Below are positions 8,601 through 16,319 of a stretch of DNA of 32,077 nt, in pieces; position 1 is the first letter of the stretch, and each line of letters opens with the position of its first letter. The notes under the pieces are model-generated. The model was given only the letters and a program-made list of their open reading frames with translations, did no database searches and was not told the origin of the DNA. Source of the DNA: CAYVCG01 sp964449985 (GTDB lineage Bacteria > Bacillota > Clostridia > Lachnospirales > WRAX01); contig CAYVCG010000017.1 in assembly GCA_964449985.1 (NCBI GenBank), positions 1 to 32,077 of the forward strand, given 5' to 3'. A program made the position numbers and the translations under genes.

Positions 8601-10404
8601 GCTCAAAAATGTTAGTGAAGGCTTTAAGACCTTTGAATTAAGCCCGCTGGTAGTCGGTGATATGGAATATGCAGATTTAGATTTTAATACTGTTCGGGGG
8701 CAGCTCATAAGCAATTGGCGGCTTATAACCAAGGACTCCATTGCTTATGACGTTAAGATTCCTTTTGGCTCTACGGCAACGATTTATTTGCCAACGGGTA
8801 GCTTAGACAATGTAACATTAGACGGTGGTTCTGTCTTGAACGCAGTTGGCGTTAAATCAGCTGTTGTTGAGGGCGGAAATGTTAAAATAATTGTCGGCTC
8901 GGGCTCATATAGCTTTGTGTCCAAGGTAGACGGTTATAAATTTGAAAACACAAGGCTTTCTAACCTTATAAAAACTGCGGAAGGATATTTACAGATAGAT
9001 TATAAGGCAGAAGCTTGGGAGAATTTGCAAGCATTAATATCAAGAGCAAAACAAATCCTTAACGATTCTGATGCAACAATTGATCAAATTAATGCAATTG
9101 CCAACGAGCTGGAAGCTATGCTTCTTGATATGCCCAATCATGTGAATGTATACAGGGATGAGCTTACAACCAAGCTATTGCAGTTGCAACAGCTTTATCT
9201 TAATCCAATTGAGTATTTGAATTCGGAATGGGCGCTGTATGTTCAATGCTTTGTATACGCAAGGGATATGGCGAATTCGATAACAGCCTCTGATGACGAA
9301 CTTATAAATGCAAAAGCAGAGCTAGAAGCAGCCTATAGCGCAATGTTGCAAAACAAACTTCCAAACCTTGCGCTCAACAAACCAGCCATTGCCAGAACGA
9401 CCATTGATACGGAACATGGTTGGAATATTTCAAGAGTTACTAACGGAGACCGCAAGAACGTAAATCAGGGCGGCGAATACACCGGATATTCTTCCACAGC
9501 CGACAGTTCTGTTGTGTTTGATGACCGGGAGGAATGGATTTATGTGGATTTGGGCAGTGTTATGGAGTTCGACTATGTGACGTTTTATCCTGCCGTTCAA
9601 AACCCGACTCAGTATAACAACGCTTTCGGCTTCCCTAGAAGGTTTACGATAGATATAGCCTCAGAAAACCCTGGAAATCCTGATTCCTGGACAACTGTTA
9701 ACGACGATTTTAAAGATGAAGTTTATCCTGTTGCTGATTATGGCCCGCTTAACTTCTATTTAGGTAAACAAAATGCCCGTTATGTAAGGCTGTATGCATT
9801 AAGCCTTAATCCAAAACCGTCAGACGGCAACAGGCGTTACTTGCAGCTTACTGAAATAGAGGTTTATAACACAGTTGAATTATCAGACTATACAATAAAC
9901 GCAACAACCTCACTTGTAACAGGATGCGATGCAAACTTTGCGATAAATGCAACAGGTGATTTTGAGGGTAAAACAACAAGTGTTGTAATGTTTGGCAAAG
10001 AATGGGATGTGGATTTAACAAGCGGTTATGCAGTTATTAAGCTGTCCGCAGCGGATATTCCTGATGCAGCCCCAGATCATAATGTTATTTTAAAGGTAAA
10101 CCAAAAAGCCGTTTGCAATTCTTATGTGACTGTGGTAGATCAGGCGGATATAAGAGCTATGGATGTTAGCATTGATGAAAATCATACATACCTAAAGTTT
10201 AGTTACCCCATGAGCCCATCTTCACGAGGAATGCACGTGTATCTCAACGGAGAAAGATTCGCCGATGGCATCACCTTTGATGAAATTGATACAATCATGC
10301 TTGATTATGTCGCTAAACCGGGAGATGTATTCACGGTTAAAGGCGTTAAATTTTCCGCTTTGTTCCGATCCTATAGCTTTAGTTTTACATCAGAATTCAA
10401 CTAA
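5626..10404 (+). CDS. Secreted multidomain alpha-L-rhamnosidase, GH78
   Basis: Predicted extracellular enzyme of 1592 residues that removes terminal alpha-L-rhamnose from plant polysaccharides or glycosides. Residues 1-28 form a signal peptide ending near MSMMA. A fibronectin-like N-terminal domain and lectin-like GH78 accessory domains follow (FRKDFNAPENIQKARVYISGLGMYDLSING near 350), then the (alpha/alpha)6 catalytic domain. DTPVWEKNGWTGD (682-694) aligns with the D/E/D acidic triad of characterised GH78 enzymes, and Glu965 in TSLWESW matches the second catalytic Glu. Residues of about 1105-1242 look like two helical FIVAR repeats, 1245-1423 an F5/8C (discoidin, CBM32-like) domain from NLALNKPA to EIEVYN, and 1424-1592 beta-rich domains of unknown type. 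No dockerin, SLH or LPXTG anchor is seen, so it may be released freely. GGGAGG at 5611 sets the start. The family is clear; the substrate is not. Confidence 0.9.
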   Translation: MKRNKRFMAVVMAAVLFFSVITPMSMMADEGLVSVGDLNVNSLVEPLGVDGAKPVFSWILDSSERDKAQSAYQIVVSTDLEKAEAGIGDVWDSGKQSGENNYDVAYKGPALASKTKYYWAVNVWDEDGKETGFSNVSCFETGMIGGSGWSADAKWITIPKIVEAIDMNFSGAQWICRKDRSNPNEAPGDLPQGTQWFRKSFTIDQSKTVRKVYIAITADDEYEFFLNGQLAGANSGPDAWRTGYMYDITDRVDLTGKNVIAAWDYNTSIGYAGFLAKIEIRYTDNTKDTIVTNNTWKVSKTEVSGWTGVNFDDSSWLAPDQCVTYGGSPWGNNVIPQTYADQSRAAFMFRKDFNAPENIQKARVYISGLGMYDLSINGQRVAPDTVLNQGNTQYNKTVPYGVYDVTNMINSGENAIGVELGNGFWNESDGAWNWGNASWRTDPKLLLQLEITDNDGNVSTVVSDTSWDSTNTGPTVKNSIYYGESYDARNEKTGWDSSGYENDGTWVKAVSTSTPAGKLQWQYIEPVRRTYTYQPMSITKMPNGSYVLRSPEMVTGWVKLTMKDLPAGNQVVITYGETINAQGYLNSIYTDWFPKDYIQRDYYTAKGAPVEVFEPKFSYKGYEYIQIDNYPGELTADDVELYRCNNDVATSSNFETSNEMVNYLHRIMRVTLLNNFQFKPTDTPVWEKNGWTGDANVALPSMLYNFDINSFLMYYDEMLGDTQKANGDVMVIAPSADWTQDDSPVWNSVYINIVEKLWDMYGNMSFVEKQYDSMRKLAVCYINYLNAHGNTWTGDKLGDWVSPGNDASASEGSAITATAYAYMALTSMEKMATALGKTADTAQYRAAMQNVYAAFNAKFYKSEGYYDTGEWYPEGTRTRYRQASQLVPLAAGLVPEEYKSLVLTNLVADIVNRDYHLDTGCVGTKEILPVLTEYGYADVAYKILNQTSYPSWGYFKTKDATSLWESWGDYTRSRDHYFLGTYEEYLYEYFGGLKNVSEGFKTFELSPLVVGDMEYADLDFNTVRGQLISNWRLITKDSIAYDVKIPFGSTATIYLPTGSLDNVTLDGGSVLNAVGVKSAVVEGGNVKIIVGSGSYSFVSKVDGYKFENTRLSNLIKTAEGYLQIDYKAEAWENLQALISRAKQILNDSDATIDQINAIANELEAMLLDMPNHVNVYRDELTTKLLQLQQLYLNPIEYLNSEWALYVQCFVYARDMANSITASDDELINAKAELEAAYSAMLQNKLPNLALNKPAIARTTIDTEHGWNISRVTNGDRKNVNQGGEYTGYSSTADSSVVFDDREEWIYVDLGSVMEFDYVTFYPAVQNPTQYNNAFGFPRRFTIDIASENPGNPDSWTTVNDDFKDEVYPVADYGPLNFYLGKQNARYVRLYALSLNPKPSDGNRRYLQLTEIEVYNTVELSDYTINATTSLVTGCDANFAINATGDFEGKTTSVVMFGKEWDVDLTSGYAVIKLSAADIPDAAPDHNVILKVNQKAVCNSYVTVVDQADIRAMDVSIDENHTYLKFSYPMSPSSRGMHVYLNGERFADGITFDEIDTIMLDYVAKPGDVFTVKGVKFSALFRSYSFSFTSEFN

Positions 10405-10466
10405 AGCTTAGTAAATTAAACTACATAATTTGACGAAAAGATAATAGGCAAGTTATTGTAATAATC

Positions 10467-10488
10467 AAGGGAGCTCTGCTCCCTTTTT
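10467..10488 (+). terminator. Rho-independent terminator after the rhamnosidase gene
   Basis: AAGGGAGC (10467-10474), a 3-nt loop and GCTCCCTT (10478-10485) followed by T residues: a compact perfect hairpin. Confidence 0.9.
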
Positions 10489-10553
10489 ATGCACAATAAC
10501 ATAAAAACAAGAGAAATTTATACTAATATTATAAAATATTAAACATAAATTGA

Positions 10554-10582
10554 TTGACTGTATCAAGCCGTCATGTTAAAAT
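10554..10582 (+). promoter_or_regulatory. Sigma-A promoter for the fucosidase gene
   Basis: TTGACT (10554-10559), exactly 17 bp, then TAAAAT (10577-10582). It lies between the GH78 terminator and the GH29 start, so the two glycosidases are transcribed separately. A further TATAAT sits a few bases downstream but without a matching -35. Confidence 0.75.
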
Positions 10583-10625
10583 TATATTGAAATATAATAT
10601 AAAATAAAAAAAGGAGATGACTTGC

Positions 10626-13600
10626 ATGAAAAAGAAATTAATCGCATTAGCTTTAGCTATGACTATGGTTGTTCCGTTGTTTAGCTTTGGTGCTACGTCA
10701 GTTTTGTCGGCAGAACAACAATATGTTGACGATCCGTCGGTTTCGGCGCCGGCTGCTTGGGGGCCAACGCCATCGGCAGGGCAGTTGGCATATCAAAAGG
10801 AAGAAATGTCCGCATTTATCCATTTTGGTATGAACACATTTACAAACAAGGAATGGGGCAACGGAAGTGAAACACCGTCCCAGTTCACGCTTTCGTCAAT
10901 AGACGCAGATCAATGGGTAAAAACGTTTAAAGATGCAGGCTTTGGCCGTTTGATTCTTGTTTCAAAGCATCATGATGGCTTTTGCAACTGGCCAAGTGAA
11001 TTAACTGAGCATAGCGTTAAAAACAGCCCCAATAAGATTGACGTTGTGGGTGAAGTCTCCAAAGCAGTAACCAAGTATGACATGGGCATGGGTGTATACC
11101 TCTCCCCTTGGGACGTTAATAGCACGCTATACGGCAAAGACGGCGGAGACGCTTATAATCAGTATTATATGGGGCAGTTAAGAGAAATCTTAGGCAACCC
11201 GGCATACGGCAACAACGGCAAGTTTGTTGAGGTTTGGATGGACGGAGCAAAGGCTTCTGGCGTTATCCAACCGTATTATTTCACTCCTGCCTATGTTTCA
11301 GAAGGTCAGCAAAACTGGAGAGACCTTATTCTTTCATACAATCCCGAAATGGTTATATTCGCTCCTTACGGCGATACAGTTCGCTGGAATGGTACTGAAA
11401 GCGGAGTTTCTGCTATTCCGTGCTGGAACAGAATCAACTGGGCAGACCAAAAAAGTTATTATGACAGAACGGGTGGAGAGAGCACAGGCCTTGTTGCAAA
11501 TGGCCAGGCCAACGGTGCGAACTGGAGTATTCCAGAGGCAGACGTTTCTTTAGTCCCAGGTTGGTTCGCTTATAATGGCACTCCAAAATCATTAAGATCT
11601 CTTGGAGATATTTATTTCTCATCAGTAGGCCGCAGCTCTGTTTTGCTTCTTAATGCTGCTCCGGGTCAAAACGGAAGGATTTCGGATGCTCAAGCAAACC
11701 GCATTGCCGAATTTGGTGAGGCTATACGTGAAACATTCAAAACAAATCTTGCATTAGGTGCAGCAGTTACCGCTTCCAATACACGCGGAAACGATAACCG
11801 TTTTAAACCGGATAACGTAATAGATGAAGATTACGATACATACTGGACAACTAATGATGGAACTAACACTGGCTCTATAACCCTTACATTTGACGAACCA
11901 AAGACGTTCGACGTTGTTTCGTTGCAAGAATATATCCCTCTTGGCCAACGTATTTCCAAATATAACATCGAGGTTATGGTTAATGGTTCTTGGTATGCTT
12001 TTGGCAAATCCAATGAATGTCAGACCGTTGGATACAAGGCATTAGTTCGTGATGAGGCTGTAACGGCTTCTGCGGTTCGTATTAATATCACAGCTTCTCA
12101 GGCTGTTCCGGTTATTAACTCAATCGGTGTTTACAAAGCTGTTGATGCCTTTGCGCTTCCAACGCTTAACGTTCCTAAAGATGCTAAATTTATTGACTGT
12201 CTTGACCCAGCAATAACATACTCCGCTGGTTGGAGCGCAGGCACAGGCGCAAACAGTATTAATGATTCTCATAAATGGTCTGCAACAAACAGAGTTTGTA
12301 CAGCTACATTCTCATTTACTGGCAACAAGTTCTATATTATCGGCATAATTGACCCTGGTCATGGCGCTGCAACCGTTAATGTTGATGGAACAGACATTGG
12401 AATAGCAAACTTTAATGCAACTTCCCGCCTTGGCAAACAGTTGATTTATACATCGCCGGACTTAGGCTATGGCAGGCATACTGTGACATTAACCACGAAC
12501 AGAGTAGCTATAGACCTTGATGGTATATTCTATTTGGATCGCGGTGATGTGGCAACCTACTCTCTTGATAAGACCGAGTTCAACGTCGGCGATGACTATG
12601 GAACGCTGAATCTCGTTGTAAAACGTGTTGGCGGCGATATTGAAAAGGTTGCAAAGGTTCAGGTTTATACAGAACCTGGTACAGGGGTTCATGGTAAGGT
12701 GTTCGACCATATAGACTATATTCTTGAATTTGCTCCGGGTGAAACCACAAAGAACGTAAGTGTCAAAATCCTAAATACGATGGGCGATGTTGCAATGCTG
12801 GACTTCTATGTGCGGCTTGAAAAAGTTGCAGATGATGACGGCTTAATCGGAACAAACAGCACAGCTGTCGTTAAGGTTTGGAATACTAACTATGATCATA
12901 CACTTTCAAGAGAATACACAAGAACGAAGCTTCCGGAATCTGGCAGCAAAATGCTCATTTGCTCTAACTGGGATTATGCTTATCCGGCAGAAAAATCATC
13001 CCTTAGCGGTTCGCAAACCGGTTCCATTGTCGGCTGGCTCGGAACAACAAGCCGCGGCGATGGAAGAATTAAGTTATGGTTTGATGCTCCTGTTGCTGGT
13101 GATTATAAAGTAAACATACGCTATTATACAGGGCGCACTATAGAAAATCCAAATCTTATGAAATGGCATGGCGAAAANNNNNNNNNNNNNNNNNNNNNNN
13201 NNNNNNNNNNNNNNNNNNNNNNNNNNNNNNNNNNNNNNNNNNNNNNNNNNNNNNNNNNNNNNNNNNNNNNNNNNNNNATTATACAGGGCGCACTATAGAA
13301 AATCCAAATCTTATGAAATGGCATGGCGAAAACGTTGTTGCAGGCGAGGTTTATCTGCCAAGACAGAGTATGTCCACCATGTGGTGCAACGTTGAGTTTA
13401 CGATTAATATTCCATCTGCTGGCAAAGGCTATATAGAATTCTATAACGATGTTCCTGGCGGTGGCCCGGGAACAGAGATGCCTAACTTGGATTACATGAC
13501 GTTTACTGCGCCTATCCCGAAAGATTTTAACGACCTCACTTTATCAGAAACCGATAATGGAGTTAAGGTTACACTGGATTATTCCAAACAGGAACAGGTT

Positions 13601-13804
13601 GATGCGACTTTAATTATTGCTGTATATGACAACGGCGGTAAGCTGGTTGCATCAAAAATGCAGAATGCTGCTCTTATCGGTGCCGATAGTGTTGAGCTTG
13701 AGCTTGCTGTTGATAAAGAAGCTTATGCTGGATACACATATAAGGCATTTTTATGGAATAAATTCATCCCGATGTGCCCTGCTGTTTCCGCAGTAATAGA
13801 ATAA
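10626..13804 (+). CDS. Secreted multidomain alpha-L-fucosidase, GH29 (split by an artefactual gap)
   Basis: Predicted extracellular enzyme hydrolysing terminal alpha-L-fucose. The ATG at 10626 is preferred to one at 10617, which touches the GGAG motif. A signal peptide (MKKKLIALALAMTMVVPLFS) comes first, then the GH29 barrel: FIHFGMNTF, SKHHDGFCNW, WMDG with the likely nucleophile Asp206, and PEADVSLVPGWF with Glu304 as candidate acid/base. Residues 373-504 are an F5/8C (CBM32-like) domain, 505-640 a beta-sandwich, about 645-750 Calx-beta-like, and the rest a CBM6/35-like domain plus a C-terminal domain with YKAFLWN. A run of 100 N at 13178-13277 breaks the frame. The 55 bp before the gap (13123-13177) are repeated exactly after it (13278-13332), and joining 13177 to 13333 gives one continuous 1007-residue protein. 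No wall anchor is seen. Substrate is unknown; pectin, gum or mucin glycans are possible. Confidence 0.88.
13178..13277. other. Assembly gap (100 N) with 55-bp duplicated flanks
   Basis: Exactly 100 N. Bases 13123-13177 and 13278-13332 are identical over 55 bp, directly abutting both edges. This is what a scaffolder leaves when two contigs overlapping by a k-mer are separated by a default-length gap. The real genome probably lacks 155 of these positions. Confidence 0.9.
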
Positions 13805-13826
13805 TGAACTTAGATTTAAATTGTTG

Positions 13827-13855
13827 TTGACAAATAAATAAATATGTTGTAAACT
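13827..13855 (+). promoter_or_regulatory. Promoter for the ylxM-ffh cluster, overlapping the fucosidase terminator
   Basis: TTGACA (13827-13832, perfect -35), 17 bp, then TAAACT (13850-13855). The -10 box covers the first bases of the terminator stem, so a transcript starting near 13862 would lack the left arm and escape termination. Confidence 0.6.
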
Positions 13856-13888
13856 CTGTAAGGTAATATTACTTTACAGAGTTTTTTT
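13851..13888 (+). terminator. Rho-independent terminator after the fucosidase gene
   Basis: Perfect 11-bp stem AAACTCTGTAA (13851-13861) and TTACAGAGTTT (13874-13884) followed by T residues. It ends the GH29 transcript. Confidence 0.88.
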
Positions 13889-13908
13889 ATATTAGCAGGG
13901 GGCGTTTT

Positions 13909-14250
13909 ATGGATAAGATATTGTATTTGACGCTTCTGTATGATTTTTATGGCGAGTTATTAACCGAGCGGCAGAAGGAAATTTTTGAGATGTATTACCA
14001 AAACGACCTTTCCATGCAGGAAATAGGCGACCAGTTTGATATCAGCCGACAATCCGTTAATGACATCTTAAAGCGCACCGAAAAACTCCTGACCGAATAT
14101 GAGGAAAATCTCGGGCTTGTTAATAGCCATACTGCTTATAAAGATAGAGTGCAAACTATTATTAAATATATAGACGATTTGATAGTAGCTGAAAGCTATA
14201 CAATAAAGGATTTAATTGAACTAAAATCTAGGCTTTCGGAATTACAATAA
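13909..14250 (+). CDS. ylxM: YlxM-family putative DNA-binding protein (SRP-associated)
   Basis: A 113-residue helix-turn-helix protein resembling region 4 of sigma-70 factors. LLTERQKEIFEMYYQNDLSMQEIGDQFDISRQSVNDIL contains the HTH, and the N-terminal LTLLYDFYGELL is typical of the YlxM/UPF0122 family. This family sits immediately upstream of ffh in many Bacillota, and its role is thought to be linked to the signal recognition particle, although the helix-turn-helix suggests nucleic acid binding. The start has AGGGGGC about 6 nt upstream. It is 21 nt ahead of ffh and expressed from the promoter at 13827-13855. Confidence 0.92.
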   Translation: MDKILYLTLLYDFYGELLTERQKEIFEMYYQNDLSMQEIGDQFDISRQSVNDILKRTEKLLTEYEENLGLVNSHTAYKDRVQTIIKYIDDLIVAESYTIKDLIELKSRLSELQ

Positions 14251-14271
14251 TCAAAAAAAGGGGGGCGCTTA

Positions 14272-15609
14272 ATGGCTTTTGAAGGTTTAGCATCAAAGCT
14301 TCAAACTGTGTTTAAACAATTAAAAGGCAAGGGCAAGCTCACTGAAAAAGACGTAAAGGAAGCTATGCGTGAGGTTAAGCTGGCTTTACTGGAGGCAGAC
14401 GTAAACTTTAAGGTTGTTAAAGAGTTTATCGCTTCCGTTACAGAAAAATGCATTGGAGATAAGGTTTTTTCCAGCCTTACGCCCGGTCAGCACGTTATAA
14501 AAATAGTTAACGAAGAATTAGTAAGTCTTATGGGCAGCGCACAAAGCAGGCTGACGTTTGCGTCAAAGCCGCCAACCGTTTTTATGATGGTAGGTTTGCA
14601 AGGCGCAGGTAAAACGACTACTGCCGGAAAGATCGCTGGTCAATTAAAAAAACAAGGCAAACGCCCTCTTTTAGTAGCTTGTGACGTTTACCGCCCGGCT
14701 GCTGTCAAGCAGTTAAAGGTTGTCGGAGGAACGTATAACATACCCATTTTTGATATGGGAACAGATGTCAATCCGGTGGAAATAGCAAAATCCGGCATTG
14801 ATCACGCTGTGGAGTTTAATAACGACGTAGTAATTATAGACACTGCCGGTCGTCTTCATATAGACGAAGAATTGATGGAGGAACTAAAACGCATAAAAGG
14901 CGTTGTTTCCCCGCAGGAAATTTTGCTCGTTGTAGACGCTATGACTGGTCAGGATGCCGTTAACGTTGCAGAGCATTTCAACGAAAAGCTTGGTATTGAC
15001 GGTATCATCATTACAAAGCTTGACGGCGATACAAGGGGCGGAGCTGCATTATCCGTTCGCAAGGTTACAGGCAAGCCTGTAAAATTTGTTGGTATGGGTG
15101 AAAAGCTTGATGAGCTTGAACCGTTCCATCCGGATCGCATGGCATCTCGTATTCTTGGAATGGGCGATGTTTTGTCGCTTATTGAAAAAGCGCAGGAAGC
15201 TTTCGATGAGGATAAGGCTTTTGAATTGGAGCGCAAAATGCGCAAGATGGAGTTCAACCTGGAGGACTTTTTGGAGCAGATGCAGCAAATCAAAAAAATG
15301 GGTCCAATAAAGAATTTGCTGGGTATGCTGCCGGGGCTAGGAAGCGTTGATCTTAGCTCTGTTGATTTTGATGATAAATCTATGGTGCATGTGGAAGCAA
15401 TTATTCAATCAATGACGCCGTATGAAAGGCAGAATCCCGGCGTATTAAACGGCTCCAGAAAAAAACGTATTGCAAACGGCAGCGGCAGAACGATTCAGGA
15501 AGTCAATTCGCTGTTAAAACGTTTTGAAGAAATGCGCCGTATGATGAAGCAGTTTGGTGATATGACAAAAGGCAAAAAAGGTAAAAAAGGCATTCCGTTT
15601 TTAAAATAG
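14272..15609 (+). CDS. ffh: Signal recognition particle GTPase Ffh (SRP54)
   Basis: Protein subunit of the signal recognition particle. It binds signal sequences on ribosomes and 4.5S/6S RNA and delivers nascent membrane proteins to FtsY. The 445 residues show the N domain (1-90), the G domain with P-loop GLQGAGKTT (108-116), DTAGR (190-194) and TKLDGDTRGGAAL, and the Met-rich M domain from about residue 300, with MGPIKNLLGMLPGL, the RNA-binding-type segment SMTPYERQNPGVLNGSRKKR and MRRMMKQF. The length is typical. AAAGGGGGGC gives a strong ribosome binding site. It lies between ylxM and rpsP, the order expected in Bacillota. Confidence 0.97.
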   Translation: MAFEGLASKLQTVFKQLKGKGKLTEKDVKEAMREVKLALLEADVNFKVVKEFIASVTEKCIGDKVFSSLTPGQHVIKIVNEELVSLMGSAQSRLTFASKPPTVFMMVGLQGAGKTTTAGKIAGQLKKQGKRPLLVACDVYRPAAVKQLKVVGGTYNIPIFDMGTDVNPVEIAKSGIDHAVEFNNDVVIIDTAGRLHIDEELMEELKRIKGVVSPQEILLVVDAMTGQDAVNVAEHFNEKLGIDGIIITKLDGDTRGGAALSVRKVTGKPVKFVGMGEKLDELEPFHPDRMASRILGMGDVLSLIEKAQEAFDEDKAFELERKMRKMEFNLEDFLEQMQQIKKMGPIKNLLGMLPGLGSVDLSSVDFDDKSMVHVEAIIQSMTPYERQNPGVLNGSRKKRIANGSGRTIQEVNSLLKRFEEMRRMMKQFGDMTKGKKGKKGIPFLK

Positions 15610-15669
15610 TTATCAAAAGGATTTTTAATCCATTTGTATATAATTAAAACAGTTGGAGGTGAAATGAAA

Positions 15670-15915
15670 ATGGCAGTTAAAATCAGATTGAAAAGAATGG
15701 GTGCTAAAAAGGCTCCGTTTTATAGAATAGTCGTTGCGGATTCCCGAGTTCAAAGAGACGGCATAGCTATCGATGAAATCGGTTATTATGACCCGACAAA
15801 GGAACCATCCGTTTTAAAGGTTGATGTTGAAAGCGCAAAGAAATGGCTTTCCAACGGCGCACAGCCGTCTGACACGGCAAGAGCGCTTCTCAAAAAAGCC
15901 GGAGCCATTCAATAA
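15670..15915 (+). CDS. rpsP: 30S ribosomal protein S16
   Basis: Small-subunit ribosomal protein of 81 residues that stabilises the 16S rRNA 5' domain. MAVKIRLKRMGAKKAPFYRIVVADSR at the N-terminus and the DPTKEP/KWLSNGAQPSDT segments are diagnostic of S16. The ATG at 15670 is chosen because S16 almost always begins MAVKIRL; an in-frame ATG at 15664 (MKMAVK) is closer to the GGAGG at 15655-15659 and cannot be excluded. It lies 60 nt after ffh with no terminator between. Confidence 0.96.
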   Translation: MAVKIRLKRMGAKKAPFYRIVVADSRVQRDGIAIDEIGYYDPTKEPSVLKVDVESAKKWLSNGAQPSDTARALLKKAGAIQ

Positions 15916-16005
15916 TCTTGTTTGTATAAGGTAAACACCGATTAGGTGTCCCAACTTATTTTGGTGGTTGCTTTAGCTTGTTCATATGCGAGCGGAGGGA
16001 TTAAG

Positions 16006-16236
16006 TTGAAGGAATTATTGGAAGTTATTGCAAAAAATCTGGTCGACGAACCGGACTTGGTTGTTGTTAATGAAGTTAAGGGAGACAAATCAACCGTGTT
16101 GGAATTAAAAGTTGCTCCGGATGATATGGGCAAGGTTATCGGAAAGCAAGGGCGTATTGCCAAAGCTATCAGAACCGTTGTCAAGGCTTCCGCTATTCAT
16201 AACGATACAAAGGTTGTCGTTGAAATAGTTCAATAA
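16006..16236 (+). CDS. khpA: KhpA, KH-domain RNA-binding protein (YlqC/UPF0109)
   Basis: A 76-residue single KH-domain protein. In Gram-positive bacteria KhpA pairs with KhpB/Jag and binds RNA, with effects on cell division and elongation. The RNA-binding GxxG loop is visible as GKQG (46-49) in KVIGKQGRIAKAIRTVV. The TTG at 16006 with GGAGGG at 15994-15999 is the start; upstream in-frame codons back to 15946 would add a hydrophobic stretch foreign to the family. The 90-nt gap after rpsP contains a small hairpin (ACACC 15935-15939, GGTGT 15945-15949) of unknown role. A strong terminator follows directly. Confidence 0.93.
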   Translation: MKELLEVIAKNLVDEPDLVVVNEVKGDKSTVLELKVAPDDMGKVIGKQGRIAKAIRTVVKASAIHNDTKVVVEIVQ

Positions 16237-16241
16237 AACCA

Positions 16242-16268
16242 AAAAAAGCTGCCGTTGGCGGCTTTTTT
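16242..16268 (+). terminator. Rho-independent terminator between khpA and rimM
   Basis: AAAAAAGCTGCC (16242-16253), a 3-nt loop, and GGCGGCTTTTTT (16257-16268). The arms pair fully with one G-U pair and end in a T tract. It sits within a gene cluster normally transcribed as a unit, so it probably causes partial termination or marks a transcript boundary. Confidence 0.85.
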
Positions 16269-16319
16269 AAAATCGTAATTCGGCGGAGCGATAAAGCATG
16301 AGGAAAGAGGCGGAGCTTT

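Noticed and set aside
13123..13332. A true 55-bp direct repeat in the fucosidase gene
   Set aside because: It abuts exactly 100 N, the same 55-bp length recurs at the other gap, and removing one copy plus the Ns restores the frame.
13163..13804. A separate short gene starting at 13163 or 13168
   Set aside because: These frames begin inside the artefactual duplicated flank; the sequence is the C-terminus of the fucosidase.
15946..16005. Upstream extension of khpA
   Set aside because: It adds a hydrophobic stretch not found in the family, while TTG 16006 has GGAGGG at the right distance.
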